A stretch of 64,000 nt of DNA from Pseudomonas fluorescens (GTDB lineage Bacteria; Pseudomonadota; Gammaproteobacteria; Pseudomonadales; Pseudomonadaceae). The notes under the pieces were generated by a model. That model made no database searches. It worked only from the letters and a program-made list of their open reading frames with translations, and had not been told where the DNA came from. Below, one piece after another: positions 56,689 to 64,000 of this stretch (position 1 is its first letter; each line of letters begins with the position of its first letter). Both the position numbers and the translations under genes were made by a program. The stretch is from NCBI RefSeq assembly GCF_902497875.1, contig NZ_CABVHY010000007.1, positions 1 to 64,000 on the forward strand, written 5' to 3'.

Positions 56689-58011
56689 CTAGCGACTGCG
56701 CAAACTCTCCAGCAACTTATGCGTCGGATAGCCATCCGCCGGCCAGCCAAACGACTGCTGCGCCGCGCGTATCGCCTTGCGGGTGTTGGCGCCGATGATG
56801 CCGTCGGCAGTGCCGGCATCGTAGTTATTCATGCTGAGCAGGCTTTGCAGCTCGATCCGTTCGGAACGGCTCAACGGCAGGTCATCCTTGGGCCATTCAC
56901 CGCCGATCAGCCCGGCACCGCTGAAGCGTTCGGACAGCAGGCTGACGGCCAAGGCATAGGACGACGAGTTGTTGTACTTGAGAATGGCCCGGAAATTATC
57001 GAGGATCAGGAATGCCGGGCCGCGATAACCGGCCGGCAGCAACAGGGCCGCGGACAGTTGTTCGGAGCCTGCCGGTACGCTCGTACCCGCAGGCAGCTTG
57101 AGCCCTAGCTGCATCCACTCGGCGACGGACTTGCGGATCGAGCCATCGGCCAGCGCATAGTCGAAACCGCTCGCCAGTTGTACCTCGAAGCCCCACGGCT
57201 GGCCCTTCTGCCAGCCAGAGCTTTGCAGGTAGTGGGCGGTCGAAGCCAGGGCATCGGCCGGGCTGCCCCAGATATCGCGCCGTCCATCGCCATCGAAGTC
57301 CACCGCGTGGGTGTTGTAGGTGGTCGGGATGAACTGGGTCTGCCCCATGGCGCCGGCCCAGGAGCCGAGCATTTTCTCGGGCTCGATATCACCCTGCTGC
57401 AGAATCTGCAGGGCGGCGAGCAATTGGGCATGGGCAAAGCCTGGGCGCCGACCTTCGTAGGCCAGGGTGGCCAGCGAGCGGATCACCGATTTATCGCCCT
57501 GGAAGCTGCCGAAGTTGCTTTCCATGCCCCAGACCGCCACTAGTGCCTGGCGATCAACGCCATAACGCTGTTCGATGCTTTGCAGGGTGTCGGCGTATTC
57601 GTAGAGCAGTCCTTGGCCCTTGCGCACCCGCAAGGCAGACAGCGCGCCATCGAGGTATTCCCACACCGGGCGGGAAAACTCCGGTTGGCTGCGGTCGGCG
57701 CGGATCACGCTCATGTCCGGTGTAACACCGGCAAACGCGCGATCGAACAGGCTGGGGCTGATGCCGGCGACCAGGGCGTCCTGGCGAAAGGCGGTCTGCC
57801 ATTCATTGAACGACTGCGTCGGACGGATTTCCAGGTTATCGCCAGTCGGAACGACGGGAGGAATCACGGCGGGCGCAGGGACGACAGCAACGTTCTGAAG
57901 CGGTTGAGCGTCGGCGGCGGTGGGTTTTTCCGCGCAGGCGACTAACAGAATAAGGCTGGAGGCAGCGATCAATTGGCGTAAATGCCAACGACGGGAAAGA
58001 CAAAAGGGCAT
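56689..58011 (-). CDS. SltB/MltB-like lytic murein transglycosylase with peptidoglycan-binding domain
   Basis: 440 residues from ATG 58011 (an ATG at 58053 is possible). Lipobox LLVAC (Cys26) marks a lipoprotein. Catalytic Glu in AVWGMESNFGSFQG, then SWAGAMGQTQFIPTTYNTHAVDFDGDG. The C-terminal PG_binding_1 domain (about 370-440, ELQSLLSMNNYDAGTADGIIGANTRKAIRAAQQSFG) is absent from MltB. This is the second SltB-type enzyme of the window; the two differ in anchoring and in the binding domain. It starts 62 bp after the arfA stop. Confidence 0.93.
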   Translation of the reverse strand: MPFCLSRRWHLRQLIAASSLILLVACAEKPTAADAQPLQNVAVVPAPAVIPPVVPTGDNLEIRPTQSFNEWQTAFRQDALVAGISPSLFDRAFAGVTPDMSVIRADRSQPEFSRPVWEYLDGALSALRVRKGQGLLYEYADTLQSIEQRYGVDRQALVAVWGMESNFGSFQGDKSVIRSLATLAYEGRRPGFAHAQLLAALQILQQGDIEPEKMLGSWAGAMGQTQFIPTTYNTHAVDFDGDGRRDIWGSPADALASTAHYLQSSGWQKGQPWGFEVQLASGFDYALADGSIRKSVAEWMQLGLKLPAGTSVPAGSEQLSAALLLPAGYRGPAFLILDNFRAILKYNNSSSYALAVSLLSERFSGAGLIGGEWPKDDLPLSRSERIELQSLLSMNNYDAGTADGIIGANTRKAIRAAQQSFGWPADGYPTHKLLESLRSR

Positions 58012-58065
58012 GCACAGGTCCAGAAAATACGAATCAGGTGCCGACCTTAACATGTTGAGGGGTTG

Positions 58066-58092
58066 CTTGCTTTCAGGCGGTCTGAAAGTAAG
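58066..58092 (-). promoter_or_regulatory. Stem-loop over the arfA stop codon
   Basis: On the minus strand CTTACTTTCAG, a 5-base loop and CTGAAAGCAAG pair with one A-C mismatch; the stop TGA is inside the right arm. In E. coli and relatives a hairpin here yields truncated, non-stop arfA mRNA that is only translated to active protein when tmRNA is lacking. The same control is inferred for this gene. Confidence 0.8.
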
Positions 58093-58237
58093 AAGCCTCC
58101 CAGCTTTTAGACTGGAAGGCTTCGCGGCGGTAGCTGCCTTTGCCCTTGCCTGGTTGTTCCTGACGGCTGCGAAACAGAGGCTGGGCGATAATGGATTTGG
58201 CCTTGTTGGGGCCATGCGTTGATGGCTTATTGCTCAT
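58073..58237 (-). CDS. arfA: Alternative ribosome-rescue factor ArfA
   Basis: 54 residues from ATG 58237: MSNKPSTHGPNKAKSIIAQP, then LFRSRQEQPGKGKGSYRREA and SWEASYF. The central LF(R)SR...KGKGSY(R)R pattern and basic character match ArfA, which recruits RF2 to ribosomes stalled on non-stop mRNA when tmRNA fails. A hairpin spans the stop codon, the known arfA control feature. It lies upstream of, and on the same strand as, the transglycosylase gene. Confidence 0.9.
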   Translation of the reverse strand: MSNKPSTHGPNKAKSIIAQPLFRSRQEQPGKGKGSYRREAFQSKSWEASYFQTA

Positions 58238-58318
58238 GATGGGATCTCGCTTTTGGGGTGGGGTTTTGCGTTGCCGATCATCGGACAAGATGGGGCGTCT
58301 GTCTAGACCCTGCACTTT

Positions 58319-58361
58319 GTAGGACCTTTCGGCCGCGAATGACCGCGCAGCGGTCACAAAG
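58319..58361. repeat. Single REP copy between arfA and holA
   Basis: TGTAGGACCTTTCGGCCGCG followed by GACCGCGCAGCGGTC is a REP-like piece with an inner GACCGC/GCGGTC stem. It may end the holA transcript. Confidence 0.5.
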
Positions 58362-58364
58362 GGT

Positions 58365-59402
58365 TCATTCCGCCGGCAATGCCAAACGCTGACCGGCCAT
58401 CAACAGCGACAAACGGCTGAGGCTCATCCATGGCGAGCCCGCCGCCTGACCTTTGATCTGTGCGTCGATACGCTGAGCATCGAGCAGCAGTTGCCCCCAG
58501 CGCTGCGCCGAGTGGCGTTGCAGGGCTTTGCTCATCAGTGGCTTGCGCTTGTCCCAGACTGGTGGTCGGGCCTGGCTGAAGGCTTTGTCCAGTGGGATGC
58601 CCTGGCTGTATTGCAGCGACAGGTTGGCCAGCAGACGCAGCTCCCGGGCCAGCGCCCAGAGAATCACCGGCGGTTCGACGCCTTCACCGCGCAGCCCTTC
58701 GAGCATACGCAGGGCATGCGCCGCTTCGCCGTTGAGAATCGCATCGGTCAGCCCGAATACATCGAAGCGCGCACTGTCGGCCACCGCCGCTTGCACGGTT
58801 TCAACGGTGATCTGACCGCCTTCGGCCATCAGCTTGAGCTTTTCGATTTCCTGGGCAGCAGCCAGCAGGTTGCCTTCAACCCGCGCCGCAATCAGCTCGA
58901 CGGCGTCCTGGCTGGCGCTAAGGCCGGCCTGGGACAGGCGTTGGCGAATCCATTGCGGCAGTTGGTTGGCGTCCACCGGCCAGATTTGCAAGAACTGGGT
59001 CTGCTGACCTTCGATCAGTGCCTTGCCCCACTTGGTCTTCTGCGCACTGCCGTCGAGCTTGGGCAGACTGATCAGCAGCAGGGTGTCTTCCGGGGGGCGC
59101 GAGCAGTATTCGATGAACGCCGCGGCGCCCTTGTCACCGGGCTTGCCGGAAGGCAGGCGCAGCTCCAGCACACGTTTTTCGGCGAACAGCGACATGCTGG
59201 CGCCCGCTTGTAGGAGCGTGCCCCAATCGAAGCTGGCGTCGGCGCTGAACACCTGGCGCTCATCGAAGCCTTGCTGACGGGCAGCGGCACGAATGGCATC
59301 GGCGGCTTCCTGACACAGCAGCGGATCATCTCCGCTGATGATGTACACAGGCGCAAGGTTGCCTTGCAGGTGTTTGGCGAGTTGGGCGGGGGCGAGTTTC
59401 AT
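58365..59402 (-). CDS. holA: DNA polymerase III delta subunit
   Basis: 345 residues from ATG 59402 (a TTG four codons upstream is possible; neither has a good ribosome site). The N-terminus MKLAPAQLAKHLQGNLAPVYIISGDDPLL, WGTLLQAGASMSLFAEKRVLELR and DAILNGEAAHALRMLEGLRGEGVEP are family patterns. Delta opens the beta clamp in the clamp loader. It follows lptE by 39 bp, as in all relatives (leuS-lptE-holA). Confidence 0.96.
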   Translation of the reverse strand: MKLAPAQLAKHLQGNLAPVYIISGDDPLLCQEAADAIRAAARQQGFDERQVFSADASFDWGTLLQAGASMSLFAEKRVLELRLPSGKPGDKGAAAFIEYCSRPPEDTLLLISLPKLDGSAQKTKWGKALIEGQQTQFLQIWPVDANQLPQWIRQRLSQAGLSASQDAVELIAARVEGNLLAAAQEIEKLKLMAEGGQITVETVQAAVADSARFDVFGLTDAILNGEAAHALRMLEGLRGEGVEPPVILWALARELRLLANLSLQYSQGIPLDKAFSQARPPVWDKRKPLMSKALQRHSAQRWGQLLLDAQRIDAQIKGQAAGSPWMSLSRLSLLMAGQRLALPAE

Positions 59403-59441
59403 AGGAGGAGGCAAACGGGGCGCTTGAGCGCCCCGTAAGGC

Positions 59442-60047
59442 TTACTGGTTCTGCAGCTGCAGAGGCGACTGGCGAGGCGTTTGCGCTTCAGCCTCTTGTG
59501 CCGCTCTCAGGGCGTCGGCCTCGGCCTTGGCCCTGGCATCGGCGGTTTGCTGCAGTTGATCCAGTTGTGCCGGGCTCAGCTGCTGCAGACGCAGCATCAT
59601 CCGTTGCACGAGGTCGCGACGTAATTCCTGGCGCACTTGGGCGGCTTCCTGGTCAGAACCTACCAGGTTGTTGCCGTCGTGGAGGAAGACCTTTTGCACT
59701 TGCAGTGAGTCACTGAGCAACGGCAGGTTGTCGTGCCCCTGGATTTCATAGAACAGCACGGTGGTCAGCTCATACTCGGCCGAGCGTCCTGCGCCGGCAT
59801 AGCTGAGGCTGCGCTGGGATTCCTGTTCATTGGTCAGCGTCAGCTTGTACGGTGCGCCGGCATAGACTTTGACGCCGCTGCCTTGCAATATCTGACGCAG
59901 CTGCGTGACGGTCTCGCCATAGGCGTTACGGGCACTCAGGTCGAGCTCTCTGATAGCGAGATCGGTAGTGCCGGTACCGCGCAGCTGGAAGCCGCAGGCG
60001 CTCAGCAGTACCGCGAGGCCCATAACCAGCAGATTGCGTTTGATCAT
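59442..60047 (-). CDS. lptE: LPS-assembly lipoprotein LptE
   Basis: 201 residues from ATG 60047 with GGAG eight bases upstream. Lipobox LLSAC (about residue 17) follows MIKRNLLVMGLAVLLSAC. Then GFQLRGTGTTDLAIRELDL, a Gln/Ala-rich C-terminus (QQTADARAKAEADALRAAQ) and a family-typical LVQRMMLRLQQL. LptE plugs the LptD barrel and helps LPS insertion in the outer membrane. The Ala/Gln tail is longer than in E. coli. Confidence 0.95.
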   Translation of the reverse strand: MIKRNLLVMGLAVLLSACGFQLRGTGTTDLAIRELDLSARNAYGETVTQLRQILQGSGVKVYAGAPYKLTLTNEQESQRSLSYAGAGRSAEYELTTVLFYEIQGHDNLPLLSDSLQVQKVFLHDGNNLVGSDQEAAQVRQELRRDLVQRMMLRLQQLSPAQLDQLQQTADARAKAEADALRAAQEAEAQTPRQSPLQLQNQ

Positions 60048-60137
60048 CTTGATGCTCCCCTTGAAACCATGTGGGCCGACTGCGCGGCCCTGGAGGTTTT
60101 GTTCGGCGCCAGGTCCAGGACCTGGCGCCTGATCCAA

Positions 60138-62852
<2,715 letters not shown>

Positions 62853-63014
62853 TTACAGGAAGCGCCGTAGCATACATGACCGCGCTCTATCGAGGGAAAC
62901 CCTGATTGCACCAGCGGGCTTCCGCGGGCCGTTGGTCGCGGCAACAGGCCTGTTGCTTCAGCGAGACTAAGCTCTTAAAGGGGGAGTGAGTCTTATCTTC
63001 AATGAGGTGAGCGG

Positions 63015-63335
63015 ATGGTTGAGTCGCAGCGAAAAGTAACAAAACCCGAGCTGTACGAACGGCTGATAGACCGTCTTGGTCTGGCCTTGGATGCGGCAAA
63101 AACGGCAGGTCGGTTACGCGATGAACGTCCTGTCGAGTTGGAGTTACGTGGTTTGAGTCACGCTGAGTTCGAGTTGATCAAGGCCTATCTGAACCGCAGT
63201 GAACGTGAAGCGCATTCCAACGTATTGGAAGCTATCAAATATAAAGAAGCACCACGTTCGGCCAAGATCATCTGGTTGCGGGACAAGGCAGTCGGTGGGG
63301 AAGCGGTAAAGGTCCGGTCCCTCCAGTTCAAATAA
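63015..63335 (+). CDS. Conserved hypothetical protein (106 aa)
   Basis: 106 residues from ATG 63015, rich in charged residues and helical: KPELYERLIDRLGLALDAAK, LRDERPVELELRGLSHAEFELIKAYLN, EREAHSNVLEAIKYKEAPRSAKII. No signal peptide or membrane part. I do not recognise its family. It lies between leuS (divergent) and the YdcF-like gene. Confidence 0.65.
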   Translation: MVESQRKVTKPELYERLIDRLGLALDAAKTAGRLRDERPVELELRGLSHAEFELIKAYLNRSEREAHSNVLEAIKYKEAPRSAKIIWLRDKAVGGEAVKVRSLQFK

Positions 63336-63463
63336 GTGTATGCAGCCCTTTCGGGCACTCTGCATGACATCAAGAATCAAAGGCTTTCGAAGGAAACGCC
63401 TTCAGCAACTATTGTTGCATAGCTTCAACCCCCTTAGGCTTCGAGCATCTATGGAGATGCTCG

Positions 63464-64000
63464 ATGCCTTTTCGCTATTTCGTTAAACAACTTCTTTTGC
63501 CTCCCGGCATTCTTTTGCTGCTGCTGTTGTTCGCCTGGTGGTTTCGTCGCTCCCGGCCACGTCTGGCGGGGCTGTGCTTTGTATTGGGGGCGGGGGGCTT
63601 CTGGCTGATGAGCCTGCCGATTGTCGTCGAGTGGAGCGCCCATGCGCTGGAGCGTGAACCGCCGCTGGCGCGTAGCGAATGGGCGACGCTGGCCGAGCGT
63701 GCGGATGCGATTGTGTTATTGGGCTCGGGTCGGGAGCGCGGCGATCCGGCGTGGGGCACAGATCAACCGACCGGTGTCGGCCTGGAGCGCGAGCGCTATG
63801 CGGCTCGACTGGCCAAGGCTTCGGGCCTGCCGGTGTTGACCAGTGGCGGTTTGCATTACGGAACACCGCCCACCGAGGCGGCGCTGATGGCCGAGTCGAT
63901 GCGGGATGATTTTGGCGTAACGGTCAGGTGGCAGGAAGGTCGCAGCCGCACGACCTGGGAAAACGCCCAGTTCACCGCCGAAGTGCTGCAGCCTTTGGGT
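63464..64000 (+). CDS. YdcF/ElyC/SanA-family (DUF218) membrane protein (partial, C-terminus outside window)
   Basis: The frame is open to the window end, 179 residues from ATG 63464, which has GGAG seven bases upstream. Two membrane segments (LPPGILLLLLLFAWWF and LAGLCFVLGAGGFWLMSLPIVVEW) precede the DUF218 domain: ADAIVLLGSGRERGD, LERERYAARLAKASGLPVLTSGG and EAALMAESMRDDFGV. ElyC-type members affect envelope and peptidoglycan synthesis. Full domain end not visible. Confidence 0.9.
   Translation, partial: MPFRYFVKQLLLPPGILLLLLLFAWWFRRSRPRLAGLCFVLGAGGFWLMSLPIVVEWSAHALEREPPLARSEWATLAERADAIVLLGSGRERGDPAWGTDQPTGVGLERERYAARLAKASGLPVLTSGGLHYGTPPTEAALMAESMRDDFGVTVRWQEGRSRTTWENAQFTAEVLQPLG

Overview
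The window is a stretch of Pseudomonas chromosome, most likely from the P. fluorescens group. GC content and codon use are high and even. The gene order nrdR-ribD-ribC-ribBA-ribH-nusB-thiL-pgpA, then ribA, btuB, dxs, ispA, xseB, ppa, eutBC, mpl, ubiX, proA-nadD-rsfS-rlmH-mrdA-rodA-mltB-rlpA-dacA-ybeD-lipB-lipA and holA-lptE-leuS matches, as I recall it, the PA4066-to-PA398x region of P. aeruginosa. Many intergenic gaps carry REP-type inverted repeats of the kinds common in the P. fluorescens group. No rRNA, tRNA, CRISPR array, IS element or prophage was seen.

Layout. 1-2.2 kb: a probable zinc-responsive operon (His-rich periplasmic protein, ABC ATPase, FtsX-like permease cut by the window edge) behind a palindrome that could be a Zur site. 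2.3-5 kb: a small unknown protein, CnoX-type thioredoxin, a methyltransferase and a YbaY lipoprotein. 5.1-11.2 kb: nrdR and the riboflavin/nusB/thiL/pgpA cluster, with a ~160-bp palindromic element between nusB and thiL. 11.2-16.1 kb: a solute-binding protein, true GTP cyclohydrolase II, and a BtuF/BtuB cobalamin pair. 16.2-19.4 kb: dxs-ispA-xseB (isoprenoids and exonuclease VII). 19.5-22.9 kb: an accessory segment with a Fic protein carrying a C-terminal winged helix, a divergent DUF1016 nuclease-like gene with tandem palindromic operators between them, a short orphan ORF, and a LexA/CI-like repressor that has lost both catalytic residues. 23-26 kb: ppa, mtfA, a DedA protein and a GNAT. 26-33.8 kb: ethanolamine catabolism (eutC, eutB, permease, aldehyde dehydrogenase) with a sigma-54 promoter and the divergent activator gene eatR. 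34-43.8 kb: mpl, ubiX, lipoproteins, an oxidoreductase, a MORN-repeat/C13-peptidase lipoprotein, MaoC, an LrgAB-type pair, a Lon-N protein, a DedA-PAP2 fusion and a 3-methyladenine glycosylase. 44-55.4 kb: the proA-to-lipA cluster for peptidoglycan elongation, ribosome maintenance, NAD and lipoate. 55.6-64 kb: an S66 carboxypeptidase, a second SltB-type transglycosylase, the ribosome-rescue gene arfA with a hairpin across its stop codon, holA, lptE, leuS and a YdcF-family gene cut by the window end.

Links between genes. Cobalamin import (btuB, btuF-like) fits the AdoCbl-dependent ethanolamine ammonia-lyase nearby. Its acetaldehyde product is handled by the aldehyde dehydrogenase of the same operon. 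The riboflavin cluster has a fused RibB-RibA protein whose RibA half lacks the zinc cysteines, and a separate intact RibA supplies that step. The most unusual content is the 19.5-22.9 kb segment, the nusB-thiL palindrome, the MORN-caspase-like lipoprotein and the arfA stop-codon hairpin.
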